Part shown: piece after piece, positions 43,555-53,349 of the stretch
Numbering within the stretch: position 1 is the first letter of the stretch
Layout: each line of letters begins with the position of its first letter
Source: Polynucleobacter sp. JS-Safj-400b-B2
GTDB lineage: Bacteria > Pseudomonadota > Gammaproteobacteria > Burkholderiales > Burkholderiaceae
Length of the DNA: 64,000 bases
Assembly: GCF_018881975.1 (NCBI RefSeq)
Contig: NZ_JACVPJ010000008.1
Coordinates: forward strand, 48,673-112,672
Direction: 5' to 3'
Made by a program: the position numbers and the translations under genes
The notes under the pieces: model-generated
Told to the model about the DNA's origin: nothing
Seen by the model: the letters and a program-made list of their open reading frames with translations, nothing else
The model's database searches: none

Positions 43555-44856
43555 TTAGTGAACCAAGCTTAAGCGCATGCGTACTTCGCCCACATGCCCC
43601 TTAAGGTCATATAGCTCTTTCGCATCCAACATCGAGACCTTAATATTGCCAACACGCCTCTCAATATTCTCTAGATCTTTAAAGTTCTTTTCTTTTAGCG
43701 CAGGATTTTGCGCATTCCGCTCAATGACTTTGAGCTCTTCATACACTTGGGCTAGCTTGAGGCGTAATAAGAAATTTTTAGTTGTTGGAATATAGGTAAA
43801 TAGTGGGATTAAGATTACCAGCAATGGAATAACAATTTTTACAAAACGTCCGGCCCATACTGCAGTCCAGAACGGTAAGTGGCGATGCAAGAATGAAGGA
43901 CCATCTTTTAAATAGATCTCGACATCAGCATGTAATGGAAAATCCAATCCAGAACCAGAGGGAAACTCGCCCACCTTTTGTAAACGTGAGTAAGATTTCA
44001 AGATGTCGTATGAAGCGCTGAGCAATAGCGAAACCAAAGCTGGACTCACATTGTCATGAGCCACTAAAGTGGCGGTCGCCGCCATTACCTGAATATCCTG
44101 ACGGGGTTGATCGTATTGAATGCTCAATAGCCCCCTAGGCACAGTGACCTTTGATAAATACGGAAGATTGCGAGTGCAGGCATCTGCCTGATCAAAGTTC
44201 ATTAAACGAATTCCGGGAATAGCGTAAAACTTTTTCAGAACCGGTGCCTCTGCTGCAGCCACGATAAATACTGCATCCAACTCACCATTGCTTAACTTGG
44301 CTATAGCCTCATCAGGCTTTAGTTTTTGTGCGCCAAATTCTTTTTCAGTCATGCCACTAGCATGCAATAAATCCTGAGTGAGCGCCAAAGTGCCGCTTCC
44401 TTCATTGCCTATGGAGATGTTCTTGCCCTTGAGCTGACTCAATATCTTCAGTTGGCCACCTTCAGACTTGAAGGCACCTTCGCGATACCAAACCCAAATT
44501 GGTTCATAAAACATTCCTGCGATGGACACCAAATTGGGATAGTCGCTAATCTTGGCAACCCCGCCCTGAACCATCGCAAAATCCACCCCAGATTGGGGAT
44601 CATTTAAGAGATTGAGGTTATCTATCGTACCGCCCGTAGAACGCACCTTCAGTTCAACACCATCTTGGGATACCTCTGCCTTGAGGCGCTCTCCAAATTG
44701 GTAATACAGCCCAGTAGGAAAGCCGGTTGCCATTTCGATTGACTTGGGTGGTGGTGGGACCAGAACCCACAGCACACCAAAAAGAATAATTAACAGCGCA
44801 AAAAAGGCAGCTGTTATAGCTAAGGGGTTGTACATTTGTTTTTTAATAAAATTCAT
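43555..44856 (-). CDS. Orphan TAXI-type solute-binding protein with a C-terminal membrane anchor
   Basis: The 433-residue protein has an N-terminal membrane helix (about 13-33, [17 protein letters not shown]) and a TAXI domain starting [20 protein letters not shown], with [12 protein letters not shown] and [22 protein letters not shown] second helix near 335-355 ([16 protein letters not shown]) and a charged, heptad-like tail (about 365-430) follow. The binding domain is held in the periplasm between two helices with a cytosolic tail. No TRAP permease is adjacent. Such anchored TAXI proteins may signal rather than transport; this is inference. Confidence 0.88.
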   Translation of the reverse strand: MNFIKKQMYNPLAITAAFFALLIILFGVLWVLVPPPPKSIEMATGFPTGLYYQFGERLKAEVSQDGVELKVRSTGGTIDNLNLLNDPQSGVDFAMVQGGVAKISDYPNLVSIAGMFYEPIWVWYREGAFKSEGGQLKILSQLKGKNISIGNEGSGTLALTQDLLHASGMTEKEFGAQKLKPDEAIAKLSNGELDAVFIVAAAEAPVLKKFYAIPGIRLMNFDQADACTRNLPYLSKVTVPRGLLSIQYDQPRQDIQVMAATATLVAHDNVSPALVSLLLSASYDILKSYSRLQKVGEFPSGSGLDFPLHADVEIYLKDGPSFLHRHLPFWTAVWAGRFVKIVIPLLVILIPLFTYIPTTKNFLLRLKLAQVYEELKVIERNAQNPALKEKNFKDLENIERRVGNIKVSMLDAKELYDLKGHVGEVRMRLSLVH

Positions 44857-44940
44857 GAAAGTCTCTTATGTTTTTTGCATTATGCCCCGACCATGGCATT
44901 AGGAAAAGGTTTCAAAACCGATCATCCAAATCGAGATAAG

Positions 44941-45732
44941 ATGATACTTTTAGATGCTCCCAAGACCATTATGAATTCAGCAAAAACCAAGGTAGCCCTA
45001 GTCACTGGCGCAGGAACTGGTATTGGCAGGGCAGCAGCAAAAGCCCTTCTTAAGGGCGGCTATCAAGTGGTTCTAACCGGGCGCAGTCTAGATAAATTAG
45101 AAAAGGCTATCTCTGATATCGGTGGCAATCAGATTAATTGTCTTGCCGTATCTTGCGACGTTGGCAAACCCGATGAAGTCAAAAATCTATTTGCTGCTCT
45201 TCGTAATAAGTTTGGCCGCATTGATGTCCTCTTTAATAATGCCGGGATGGGTGCACCAGCCATTCCCATGGAAGACCTGAGTTACGAACAGTGGATGAAT
45301 GTAGTGAATGCCAATCTGTGCGGAGCATTCTTATGCTCACAAGAAGCGATTCGCATGATGAAAGCCCAGTCTCCTCAAGGCGGCAGAATTATCAATAACG
45401 GTTCAATCTCTGCACATGCACCGCGCCCAATGTCGGCACCTTATACCGCAACAAAACATGCTATTAGTGGCCTGACTAAAACGATTGCACTCGATGGACG
45501 CGCATTTAATATTGCCTGCGGACAAATCGATATCGGCAATGCTGCTACAGAGATGACCGAGCGCATGGCAGCTGGAATTATGCAGGCTGATCAATCTATT
45601 AAGGTAGAGCCACGAATGGATGTGGATCATGTTGGAGAGGCGGTACTTCACATGGCTCAGCTTCCGCTAGAAAGCAATATTCTCTCCATGACCATTATGG
45701 CTACTAACATGCCTTTTGTAGGCAGGGGCTAA
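44941..45732 (+). CDS. SDR family oxidoreductase
   Basis: This short-chain dehydrogenase has the cofactor motif [24 protein letters not shown], and the catalytic Ser-Tyr-Lys set in [27 protein letters not shown] 44941 is preferred because GAGA lies 5 nt upstream; longer frames from 44836 lack a ribosome site and would overlap the divergent TAXI gene. Another Met at 44971 is possible. The length is about 263 residues. NAD(P)H-dependent reduction of a carbonyl is expected; the substrate is unknown. It is convergent with the ccm operon. Confidence 0.88.
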   Translation: MILLDAPKTIMNSAKTKVALVTGAGTGIGRAAAKALLKGGYQVVLTGRSLDKLEKAISDIGGNQINCLAVSCDVGKPDEVKNLFAALRNKFGRIDVLFNNAGMGAPAIPMEDLSYEQWMNVVNANLCGAFLCSQEAIRMMKAQSPQGGRIINNGSISAHAPRPMSAPYTATKHAISGLTKTIALDGRAFNIACGQIDIGNAATEMTERMAAGIMQADQSIKVEPRMDVDHVGEAVLHMAQLPLESNILSMTIMATNMPFVGRG

Positions 45733-45739
45733 AGTCTTA

Positions 45740-46942
45740 CTATCGAACTTGATCGACTAGCAGACGCACATTATTAGCACCGACTTTAATCGTTTGCGCC
45801 AAAGAGATTAAATCCCCCGCCTCTGGCTTAGCCATTCCTGTTTTTGAGATGCGCACCTCAATACTTGCTTCAGACAACTGCGAGAGAGGTGCGCTAGGGT
45901 TCATTGCTAGGGCATCATTCAAAGCAAAGCTCATTGGAAAATTGCTGGCAGGCATCTTTAAGACTGCCACTGGCATACGCTCACCTGGCTTACGAGCTAT
46001 CACCATCACAATATCGCCAGGCTTGATTTTGGATTTGAGTTCGGCAGATATTTCAATCTTGCCACTGATTTCTTTTCCAGAAGAGGCAGCTAGTGTAGTA
46101 GCAGTGGTAGCTAAGCCACCTTTAGAGCGCGCCTCGGCAATCGATCCCTGGATAGCTCGCGCTTCATCAGTATCGGACGGAATTTGTTTTGCTAGTTTTT
46201 CCCAAGTCTGCACTGCTACCTTGTAATTACCAGAGTTATAAGATGCAGTTCCAGCAAGCCAAAGAGCCATCAAGTTATTGGGATCGAGCTTAAGAGCCTG
46301 GTTAATTAACTGCATAGGCTTTCCAGTAAAACTGCCGTTTGCATTACTGGCCAATACATCTGCATAGTCGGCCAATAATTGCGGATCAGAATCTATAAAG
46401 TTACCGGCACGTGCATAAGCTTTAGCAGCATCTTCATTACGACCCAAGATTCGGTAAGAGCGAGCCAACATCGCCCACCCTTTTAGGTTTGTTGGATCTT
46501 TTTCCATTTTGATGGCGAACTCGGCCACCATTTTCTCGACACCCTCTTGAGTGACCGGTTTCTCAGAATTTTTTTGAGCTACACGAACCACATCCCCTAA
46601 AGAGAAATATAGCGCCGACGATAGCAAGACAATAAAGAGGCACAAGCCAATTGCAGTCTTCTTGGTGGATCCGGCAACCTCTCGATCATCTTCCTCAATA
46701 GTGTCTTGAAAAAGTCGCTGACGCATTTCTGCATGAGCAATTTCATAATCGGTTGAAGTGATGGCGCCCGATTGATGTTCGACTTCTAATTTATCGAGCT
46801 CCTCTCGGTAAATAGTGGCATTCATCTGACGACGCGATGTTGCCTTACTCTTCGCGGGAAATATAAAAGGTCGCAGCAGTAATAGCAGCACTAATACCAG
46901 AAGCAGAAAAGCGGGAATCAAGAAGCTAGTCACTAAATTCAT
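45740..46942 (-). CDS. ccmI: Cytochrome c biogenesis protein CcmI
   Basis: The 400-residue apocytochrome chaperone has two membrane helices (about 5-25 and 94-114) with a leucine-zipper-like cytosolic loop between them that includes IYREELDKLEVEHQSGAI. TPR-type repeats at about 140-250 follow, with ARSYRILGRNEDAAKAYARA and KLDPNNLMALWLAGTASYNSGNYKVAV. The C-terminal domain binds the apocytochrome tail. It is the last gene of the ccm operon, 2 bp after the ccmH stop. Confidence 0.92.
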   Translation of the reverse strand: MNLVTSFLIPAFLLLVLVLLLLLRPFIFPAKSKATSRRQMNATIYREELDKLEVEHQSGAITSTDYEIAHAEMRQRLFQDTIEEDDREVAGSTKKTAIGLCLFIVLLSSALYFSLGDVVRVAQKNSEKPVTQEGVEKMVAEFAIKMEKDPTNLKGWAMLARSYRILGRNEDAAKAYARAGNFIDSDPQLLADYADVLASNANGSFTGKPMQLINQALKLDPNNLMALWLAGTASYNSGNYKVAVQTWEKLAKQIPSDTDEARAIQGSIAEARSKGGLATTATTLAASSGKEISGKIEISAELKSKIKPGDIVMVIARKPGERMPVAVLKMPASNFPMSFALNDALAMNPSAPLSQLSEASIEVRISKTGMAKPEAGDLISLAQTIKVGANNVRLLVDQVR

Positions 46943-46944
46943 TC

Positions 46945-47418
46945 CTATTTCTTATCAGTCGCATTGAGCATGGCATCAATTTTCTGATTATCAGCATCGG
47001 TCAGAGCAATAGTCGGCACACTGCTGTTTCTACGCCTTAGATACATTAAAAGTCCAACAATACCAAGACCCAAAATAACAAACGGGCCAATCCAAAGCAA
47101 CCATGTCACCGGCTTTACTGGTGGACGATAGAGCACGAAATCACCATAGCGCTCAACCATAAACGAACGAATTTGATCATCGCTCTTGCCCTCTTTGATC
47201 AATATACGGATTTCACGACGTAAATCATTTGCGAGATCCGAACGAGAGCCAGCTAAAGATTCGTTCTGACATACCAAGCAGCGCATTTCTTCGGAGATAC
47301 TAATTAATCGCTGCTCCGTGACAGGATCATCCGCCAATGGCGCCGCCTCATTAGCAATGGCGCCACCCAGACCCAATACGAATAAAGTGAAGAGAGCAAT
47401 TAAAAAAATCTTTTTCAT
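46945..47418 (-). CDS. ccmH: Cytochrome c biogenesis thiol reductase CcmH
   Basis: The 157-residue protein has a signal peptide, the redox motif RCLVCQNES (LRCxxC type), a three-helix bundle with FMVERYGDFVLYRPPV, and a C-terminal membrane helix (about 104-125). It reduces the CxxCH cysteines of apocytochromes with CcmG. It overlaps ccmG by four bases. Confidence 0.94.
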   Translation of the reverse strand: MKKIFLIALFTLFVLGLGGAIANEAAPLADDPVTEQRLISISEEMRCLVCQNESLAGSRSDLANDLRREIRILIKEGKSDDQIRSFMVERYGDFVLYRPPVKPVTWLLWIGPFVILGLGIVGLLMYLRRRNSSVPTIALTDADNQKIDAMLNATDKK

Positions 47419-47945
47419 GATTTCTTAAGCTCACTTAGCAAAGGATAAATTTTCTGGTTCAGCAAATCCATTGTTAGTGGGCCGATATGCTTAAAGCGAA
47501 TCAAACCCGCTTTATCAATAATGTAGGTCTCAGGTACACCATAAACACCGTAGTCGATACCAACGCGACCATTACCATCAAAGGCGGAGAGAACATATGG
47601 ATTGCCCTGCTTTGCCAACATTGCTAAAGCATCTTCACGCTTATCTTTGTAGTCCAAACCAATGACTGGTGCTACTTGAGATTTAGCTAACTCCACTAAG
47701 ACGGGATGCTCTTCACGACAAGCTACGCACCAGGATGCCCAAACATTCAATATCCATACCTGACCCTTCATACTTGCAGGAGAAAATATTTTATTCGCCT
47801 CGGTCAATTGAGAAACCTCAAATGCAGGAGCTGGCTTGTTAATTAAGGGTGATGGAACTTCATGTGGATCCCGATTTAATCCAATTGCCAAAAAGACCAC
47901 CAAGCCAATAAACAAAACGAGTGGGATTAAAAATTTCGCTTTCAT
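47415..47945 (-). CDS. ccmG: Thiol:disulfide interchange protein CcmG/DsbE
   Basis: The 176-residue membrane-anchored thioredoxin-like protein has the active site WASWCVACREEHPVL and the later GVYGVPETYIIDKAG loop with the cis-Pro. The second residue pair, Val-Ala, differs from the usual Pro-Thr, which may alter redox potential. It overlaps ccmF and ccmH by four bases each. Confidence 0.94.
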   Translation of the reverse strand: MKAKFLIPLVLFIGLVVFLAIGLNRDPHEVPSPLINKPAPAFEVSQLTEANKIFSPASMKGQVWILNVWASWCVACREEHPVLVELAKSQVAPVIGLDYKDKREDALAMLAKQGNPYVLSAFDGNGRVGIDYGVYGVPETYIIDKAGLIRFKHIGPLTMDLLNQKIYPLLSELKKS

Positions 47946-49861
47946 GAGAATTTGCTCCTCAATTTCAAGCGATAACGCTTATCTGACATCGCCAATACGC
48001 CACCTAAAGCCATTAGCAGGCAACCACCCCAAATCCAATCAACGAAAGGCTTGTAATAAACACGTACAGCCCAAGACTGATCTCCCAGCTCTTCACCCAG
48101 TGACACGTAAATATCACGAGTGAGCCCTGCATCAATCGCCGCCTCTGTCATTGGCATAGTTGATGAGAAGTAACTGCGCTTCTCGGGATAGAGGCTGATC
48201 TGACCACTGCCATTTTTGGACATTATGAATGTACCGCGTATTGCTTGGTAATTTGGGCCACGAGCTGCATTGACACCTTGAAGCTGAATTTGATAACCGC
48301 CAACTGTTACTGTATCGCCCGCTGACATGCGTACATCTTTTTCTTCTTGATAAGCGCCAACCATCGTGACACCAATCACAAAAATAGCAATACCTAAATG
48401 CGCTACTTGCATACCAATAAAAGAACGTGTGGGCTTGCCGGCTTTTGCTTGGCGCGCGATTTGCATGCAACCAGAGGCAATCACCCAAAAAGCAAGCATG
48501 AAGCCCATACCTGCAAGCCAGGTAAATTGCCCCATAACGAATGGGATTGCTATGCCTGCGATTAAAGCAACTACACCTGCCAACCATAAGCGCTTAATGA
48601 TGGCCAATAAGTTACTTTGCTTCCAACTCGACCAAGGGCCAATGCCCATCAATACCAATAAAGGAACCATGATGGGAACAAACACGCTATTGAAATAAGG
48701 AGGGCCTACAGAAATCTTGCCAAGATGCAGGGCATCAATCAGCAGTGGATATAGCGTACCCAGCAGTACAGATCCAGCAGATACCACTAAAAATACATTC
48801 CCAAGCAAGATAAATGTTTCTCTAGAGCTCAAATTAAATTTACCGCCCATTGTGCTTTTCGGTGCACGCCATGCATACAGCAATAAAGATGAGCCCACCA
48901 CCAGAGACAAAAAGATCAGGATAAAAATACCGCGTCTCGGATCAGTTGCAAATGCATGCACTGAGGTTAAAACACCTGAGCGAACTAAAAAGGTACCTAG
49001 CAGTGATAGCGAGAATGCAGTAATCGCCAAGAGGACGGTCCAGCTCTTAAAGCCACCGCGCTTCTCTGTCACTGCCAAAGAATGTAATAAGGCTGTACCT
49101 ACAAGCCAAGGGATAAAGGAGGCATTTTCAACGGGGTCCCAGAACCACCAACCACCCCAACCCAATTCGTAATAAGCCCACCATGAACCGAGCGCAATAC
49201 CGAGAGTTAGAAAAACCCAAGCGGCAGTAGTCCAAGGTCGTGACCAACGCGCCCATGCAGCATCCAATCTGCCTGATAACAAAGAGGCTATCGCAAATGC
49301 AAATGCCACTGAAAAACCAACGTAACCCATGTACAACATTGGCGGATGAAATACTAAGCCTGGATCTTGCAAGAGTGGATTTAATGAGCGGCCATCTTGC
49401 GCTGCAGGCAATAACCGTTCGAAGGGGTTTGAGGTTGTTAAAACAAATAACAACAGACCGCTAGTAACCAAACCCAATACACCAATGACTCGTGCCACCA
49501 TGAAATCATCCAACGCCTTGGAGAGCTGCGCCACCAAAATAGTCCAGGTAGCTAGTAAGAAGATCCACAAGAGAAGCGAACCTTCATGACCACCCCATAC
49601 CGCACCCAATCGATAGATAATCGGTAGTTGCGAATTGGAGTGCTCAGCAACATAGAGTACAGAAAAATCGTTGACGTAAAAACTCCAAGCCAATATTCCA
49701 AAGGCAATCGCCAACAACAGGAAAACAGTTTGCGCGGCAGGTCGTGCTAACACCAACCAATCACGGCGGCCAAAGTGTGCGCCCAGCAAAGGTAAAACGC
49801 CTTGAATCAGTGCAATACAAAGCGCTAGGACTAATGCGTAATGCCCAAACTCAGGAATCAT
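47942..49861 (-). CDS. ccmF: Haem lyase CcmF
   Basis: The 639-residue polytopic protein joins haem from CcmE to apocytochrome c. The WWD domain reads [19 protein letters not shown], and conserved His residues lie in [22 protein letters not shown] and TALLHSLAV. About fifteen membrane helices are visible, with a long periplasmic loop near 520-600. It overlaps ccmE and ccmG by four bases. Confidence 0.95.
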   Translation of the reverse strand: MIPEFGHYALVLALCIALIQGVLPLLGAHFGRRDWLVLARPAAQTVFLLLAIAFGILAWSFYVNDFSVLYVAEHSNSQLPIIYRLGAVWGGHEGSLLLWIFLLATWTILVAQLSKALDDFMVARVIGVLGLVTSGLLLFVLTTSNPFERLLPAAQDGRSLNPLLQDPGLVFHPPMLYMGYVGFSVAFAFAIASLLSGRLDAAWARWSRPWTTAAWVFLTLGIALGSWWAYYELGWGGWWFWDPVENASFIPWLVGTALLHSLAVTEKRGGFKSWTVLLAITAFSLSLLGTFLVRSGVLTSVHAFATDPRRGIFILIFLSLVVGSSLLLYAWRAPKSTMGGKFNLSSRETFILLGNVFLVVSAGSVLLGTLYPLLIDALHLGKISVGPPYFNSVFVPIMVPLLVLMGIGPWSSWKQSNLLAIIKRLWLAGVVALIAGIAIPFVMGQFTWLAGMGFMLAFWVIASGCMQIARQAKAGKPTRSFIGMQVAHLGIAIFVIGVTMVGAYQEEKDVRMSAGDTVTVGGYQIQLQGVNAARGPNYQAIRGTFIMSKNGSGQISLYPEKRSYFSSTMPMTEAAIDAGLTRDIYVSLGEELGDQSWAVRVYYKPFVDWIWGGCLLMALGGVLAMSDKRYRLKLRSKFS

Positions 49862-50292
49862 TTATTACTTCCATTTTTTTGAGCTTGCTCTAAAGCATGT
49901 TTGGCTTCGGGTGGCATGTAATTCTCATCATGCTTAGCCAGCACCTCACTGGCAATAAATTCACCATTAGCATTCATACGGCCTTGAATAACTGCGCCCT
50001 TACCCTCTTTAAATAAATCAGGAAGGATGCCAGTGTATGCAACCGGAATATCTTTCACGAGGTCAGTGATCACAAAGTGCACTGTTAATCCATCGCGTTT
50101 TAGTGAGCCATCTTTCACCATACCGCCAATTCGGAAGGCTTGACCTTGAGGTGCTTTACCAGCCGCTACTTCACTTGGAGTGACATATAAAGCGATATTA
50201 CTATTCAGTGCATTCAGGATTAAAAGCGCAGCTACTCCAATAGCAACCAGTGCAGCAACAATAATCAATGCGCGTTTATGTCTAGGCTTCAC
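49858..50292 (-). CDS. ccmE: Haem chaperone CcmE
   Basis: The 144-residue periplasmic OB-fold protein has one N-terminal membrane anchor ([19 protein letters not shown]) and the covalent haem-binding His121 in [13 protein letters not shown], with the supporting Tyr125. This corresponds to E. coli His130/Tyr134. The flexible C-terminal tail is present. Confidence 0.94.
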   Translation of the reverse strand: MKPRHKRALIIVAALVAIGVAALLILNALNSNIALYVTPSEVAAGKAPQGQAFRIGGMVKDGSLKRDGLTVHFVITDLVKDIPVAYTGILPDLFKEGKGAVIQGRMNANGEFIASEVLAKHDENYMPPEAKHALEQAQKNGSNK

Positions 50293-50477
50293 TTACTAAT
50301 CTCTTTATCAAACTGCTCTGCTAATTGCTCTTGCTTTAACCTGCGAACGATTGCATTAAAACGAGCACGCACAAATAGGGGCTCTAATATCAACACTAGC
50401 GCACAAACACCAAAACTGCTCCATACGTACAAGGCGTAGCCGCCCATGGCAAAAAACTCAGAAGGACTATTCCACAT
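50289..50477 (-). CDS. ccmD: Haem exporter protein CcmD
   Basis: The 62-residue protein has one membrane helix ([21 protein letters not shown]) preceded by FFAMGGYA and followed by a basic cytosolic tail, the typical CcmD form. It releases holo-CcmE from the CcmABC complex. It shares one base with ccmC and four with ccmE. Confidence 0.9.
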   Translation of the reverse strand: MWNSPSEFFAMGGYALYVWSSFGVCALVLILEPLFVRARFNAIVRRLKQEQLAEQFDKEISK

Positions 50478-51247
50478 CAGCTTTTCACCTCAATTGATTG
50501 TCTCACCCAATCGGCGTGGGCTTCACGCTCCAAAATGATTGCCCTCACTCGCATTAAGGTGACTGCAATGGTGTACATCCAGAGACACAAAGCCATCAAA
50601 AGCATTCCCCACAGCATGGTTTGAGCCATAGCCGGAGCTTTTGTTAGGGAAATAGATGCTCCCTGATGCAAGGTATTCCACCATTTCACAGAAAAATAAA
50701 TAATGGGCACGTTAACCACTCCCACCAAAGCCAAAATAGCACTAGACTTATCAGCGCGACGAGGATCATCGATAGATGCCCGTAAGGCAATAAATCCCAA
50801 ATACAGAAATAAGAGAATCAACTCTGAAGTTAGGCGGGCATCCCAAACCCACCAAGCACCCCACATCGGCTTACCCCAAAAAGCACCTGTCCATAAAGAC
50901 AGAAATGCCATCCAGGCACCTATTGGTGCAAGAGCCTGCGCCATCATGGCAGATAGGCGGGTATTAAAAACTAAGCCTAGACCTGCCCATGCGGCCATCA
51001 CTAAATAGATAAACATCGACATCCAAGAGGCAGGTACGTGGATAAAAATGATTCGATAACCCTGGCCCTGAACAGCATCTACTGGGGCAACAAAAAAACT
51101 GACCCACAAACCAGCAGCACCAAATAAAAAAGTCAAAACCCAAAAGAATGGGATGAGCTTACCCGCCACCGGATAAAAGGTACTAGGGCTTGATAACTTA
51201 AACCAGTTAACCAAGCGGTGATTAGAAAAATTATTTACCTGATTCAT
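50477..51247 (-). CDS. ccmC: Haem exporter permease CcmC
   Basis: The 256-residue six-helix protein loads haem onto CcmE. The WWD motif reads WGAWWVWDARLTSELILLFLY, and its two axial His are in FIHVPASWMSM and WWNTLHQGAS. It overlaps ccmB by four bases. Confidence 0.95.
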   Translation of the reverse strand: MNQVNNFSNHRLVNWFKLSSPSTFYPVAGKLIPFFWVLTFLFGAAGLWVSFFVAPVDAVQGQGYRIIFIHVPASWMSMFIYLVMAAWAGLGLVFNTRLSAMMAQALAPIGAWMAFLSLWTGAFWGKPMWGAWWVWDARLTSELILLFLYLGFIALRASIDDPRRADKSSAILALVGVVNVPIIYFSVKWWNTLHQGASISLTKAPAMAQTMLWGMLLMALCLWMYTIAVTLMRVRAIILEREAHADWVRQSIEVKS

Positions 51248-51909
51248 TCAATCGCAATCTTGACAGCGGCGCTACTTACCCAAGGAACAAATGCTAAAGC
51301 CAAAATCAATAATGCGCCTAGCAATGAAAAATGGCCTGATGTATCCAAGCCCACACTATTTGCATAAACAGCGCCGGCACCAAAAATGAGTACGGGAATA
51401 TATAAAGGCAAAATTAATAAGCTTAATAAGATGCCGCCGCCCCTTACCCCCAAGGTCAATGCTGCGCCTATAGAGCCTAGCAAGGATAGCACTGGGGTAC
51501 CTAGCAATAGAGTTCCCATCAGCACATATAAGGAGCTGGTATCTAGATCAAACTGAATGCCAATAATCGGGGCCAAGAGCACGAGTGGCAAACCACACAC
51601 AATCCAGTGGGCAATAATTTTTCCAGTTACCAGCACAACCATAGGCTGGGGTGATAAAGCGAGCTGCTCCAAAGCACCATCTTGATAGTCTGCCGCGAAC
51701 ATACGTTGCAGGCCTAATAAGGTCGACAACAGGGCCGCGACCCACAGAACGCCAGGGGCAATTTTGCGTAGCAACGCTGTGTCTGCACCAATGCCCAATG
51801 GAAATAAGCTAGTCACCACCACAAAAAAGAATAGGGCTGTGAGCACCTCACTTTTACGGCGCATTACTAGGAGTAAATCTCGGCGGATGATTGCTAACAA
51901 GGCATTCAT
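51244..51909 (-). CDS. ccmB: Haem exporter permease CcmB
   Basis: The 221-residue membrane subunit of the CcmAB ABC transporter has six helices. FFFVVTSLFPLGIGADTALLRKIAPGVLWVAALL and the cytosolic DYQDGALEQLALSP loop that contacts CcmA are typical. It overlaps both ccmA and ccmC by four bases. Confidence 0.94.
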   Translation of the reverse strand: MNALLAIIRRDLLLVMRRKSEVLTALFFFVVVTSLFPLGIGADTALLRKIAPGVLWVAALLSTLLGLQRMFAADYQDGALEQLALSPQPMVVLVTGKIIAHWIVCGLPLVLLAPIIGIQFDLDTSSLYVLMGTLLLGTPVLSLLGSIGAALTLGVRGGGILLSLLILPLYIPVLIFGAGAVYANSVGLDTSGHFSLLGALLILALAFVPWVSSAAVKIAIE

Positions 51910-52553
51910 AGGTCAAGCACCCTCACATGAGGAAGACTCACTTCTTGATGGCTAGTGAATACCACCAACCCACCCTGCTCTACATGCTCGCCAATTAGTC
52001 CTTGCAATGCCTGCATCGCATGAATATCGAGTGCATTAAATGGCTCATCTAAGATCCATAACTTAGCCTGACGTGTCAGCATGCGAGCCATTAAGACGCG
52101 ACGCTTTTGTCCTGCCGATAAACAATTGACTGGTAAATGTTCGCGTCCGCGCAAACCAAAACGCCAGAGAGCAGATAACGCTTTTTCATCGGAGAGATCA
52201 ACACCATCAAGAGCTGCATATAGTTGTAAATTTTCTAGCGCCGTGAGATCTTCTTTAAGAGCATCTCGATGCCCCAGAAATAAAAGCGCGCGATGATAGG
52301 TAGCGATGTCTTTAGAGATGGATTGACCGCCCCACAGAATTTCTCCAGCCTCTGGCTTAGATAAACCCGTCAAAAGCCTTAATAGACTCGTTTTTCCAAC
52401 ACCGTTCTCACCGCGAACATGCAGACACTCACCACCTGAGAGCATTAAATTCAGATCCTGAAATAACGTTCTTTCGCCTCGAATACAGCAAAGAGCGCGA
52501 GCTTGGAGCATTAGATGTGGCTTGCTGGGGGAGAAGGAGGTGTCGGCTGTCAT
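51906..52553 (-). CDS. ccmA: Haem exporter ATP-binding protein CcmA
   Basis: This ABC ATPase of about 215 residues has Walker A GENGVGKTSL, signature LSAGQKRR and Walker B LWILDEPFNALD. It powers release of haem-loaded CcmE. The start is ATG 52553: an open frame reaches 52595, but the predicted transcription start lies near 52580. A later Met at 52511 begins closest to family members (LQARALCCIRGE) and is an alternative. It is the first gene of the nine-gene operon. Confidence 0.93.
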   Translation of the reverse strand: MTADTSFSPSKPHLMLQARALCCIRGERTLFQDLNLMLSGGECLHVRGENGVGKTSLLRLLTGLSKPEAGEILWGGQSISKDIATYHRALLFLGHRDALKEDLTALENLQLYAALDGVDLSDEKALSALWRFGLRGREHLPVNCLSAGQKRRVLMARMLTRQAKLWILDEPFNALDIHAMQALQGLIGEHVEQGGLVVFTSHQEVSLPHVRVLDL

Positions 52554-52586
52554 GTAGGCAATGGCTTGAATCAAACCACCCCAGGC

Positions 52587-52615
52587 ATTGTCCAAGAGCC
52601 CATAGGGGCTGTCAA
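52587..52615 (-). promoter_or_regulatory. Sigma-70 promoter of the ccm operon
   Basis: On the minus strand a consensus -35 TTGACA (52610-52615) is followed after exactly 17 bp by GACAAT (52587-52592), a four-of-six -10. Transcription would start near 52580, 27 bp before the chosen ccmA ATG. Confidence 0.6.
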
Positions 52616-52633
52616 ACCAGCAAAAGTGGAATT

Positions 52634-52649
52634 AAGGGAATAATCCCTT
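52634..52649. promoter_or_regulatory. Inverted repeat upstream of the ccm promoter
   Basis: AAGGGA/TCCCTT with a 4-bp spacer, centred at 52641.5, about 61 bp before the predicted ccm transcription start. It could be an activator site, but the spacing is only suggestive. Confidence 0.3.
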
Positions 52650-52710
52650 TCAATTCAATTACTTATGAAATTATAAACCGACTGTAGGTGGAATGCCGGC
52701 CAAGAAAGAA

Positions 52711-52732
52711 AAAACCACCCGAAGGTGGTTTT
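52711..52732 (-). terminator. Terminator after the flavodoxin-like gene
   Basis: AAAACCACC/GGTGGTTTT, a 9-bp stem with a 4-nt loop. On the minus strand a TTTTTTC tail follows, as expected for ending the transcript whose stop codon is at 52776. Confidence 0.85.
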
Positions 52733-52775
52733 CTTCATCAAATCAAGTACTTAGCGAACAGCAAGCCTGCCAAAC

Positions 52776-53327
52776 TTACTTAAGTCGCTGAGTAATTTCG
52801 GCAATACGTTGCCCATAGAGTCTGGCAGTCTCTAAGTCCCCAACATTCACCTCATCCGCACTAGCGTCTGAAGGAGTTTGCATCATCGCCCCAGCAAACG
52901 AACCAACATAGTTAACGTCGTCACGCTTAGCGGCTTTAGAGTTAGAAGGCATCAAACCAGTGCCAACCCATAAACCAGAGTGCTGCATAGCCAAGGTAAA
53001 GAAATAATGCAATGTGGAATGCTTGTCACCATTCATAGTTGCTGAATTGGTAAACCCGCCGAACACTTTATCTTTCCACTGCTGAGAAAACCATTGCTTA
53101 GAACTCGCATCAGCAAACTTTTTAAATTGCCAGCTGACGGTTCCCATATAAGTAGGTGAACCAAAAATGATTGCATCAGCCTCATTCACAGTTGTCCACT
53201 GCGCGTCAGTCAAATTTCCTTCAGCATCGATTGCAACTAATGTAGCGTTAGCACCCTTAGCAACCGCTTCCGCTTGTTTTACTGTGTGACCATAGCCACT
53301 ATGAAATACTACTGCGATTTTTGTCAT
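52776..53327 (-). CDS. Flavodoxin/WrbA-like NAD(P)H:quinone oxidoreductase family protein
   Basis: The 183-residue flavoprotein has the FMN phosphate loop VVFHSGYGHTVKQAEAVAKG (about 5-24), GSPTYMGTVSWQFKKF in the 80s, and a GGFTNSATMNGDKHSTL loop for the isoalloxazine ring. It is slightly shorter than WrbA and may be either a quinone reductase or a general flavodoxin-family reductase. AAGGA precedes the ATG; the Bug gene lies just upstream on the same strand. Confidence 0.85.
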   Translation of the reverse strand: MTKIAVVFHSGYGHTVKQAEAVAKGANATLVAIDAEGNLTDAQWTTVNEADAIIFGSPTYMGTVSWQFKKFADASSKQWFSQQWKDKVFGGFTNSATMNGDKHSTLHYFFTLAMQHSGLWVGTGLMPSNSKAAKRDDVNYVGSFAGAMMQTPSDASADEVNVGDLETARLYGQRIAEITQRLK

Positions 53328-53349
53328 CTCGTTTTCCTTAAAGAATCAG

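Noticed and set aside
48132..48587. Long open frame antisense-like within ccmF on the same strand
   Set aside because: It lies wholly inside ccmF in another frame, has no ribosome site and shows Trp/Cys/Arg-rich shadow composition.
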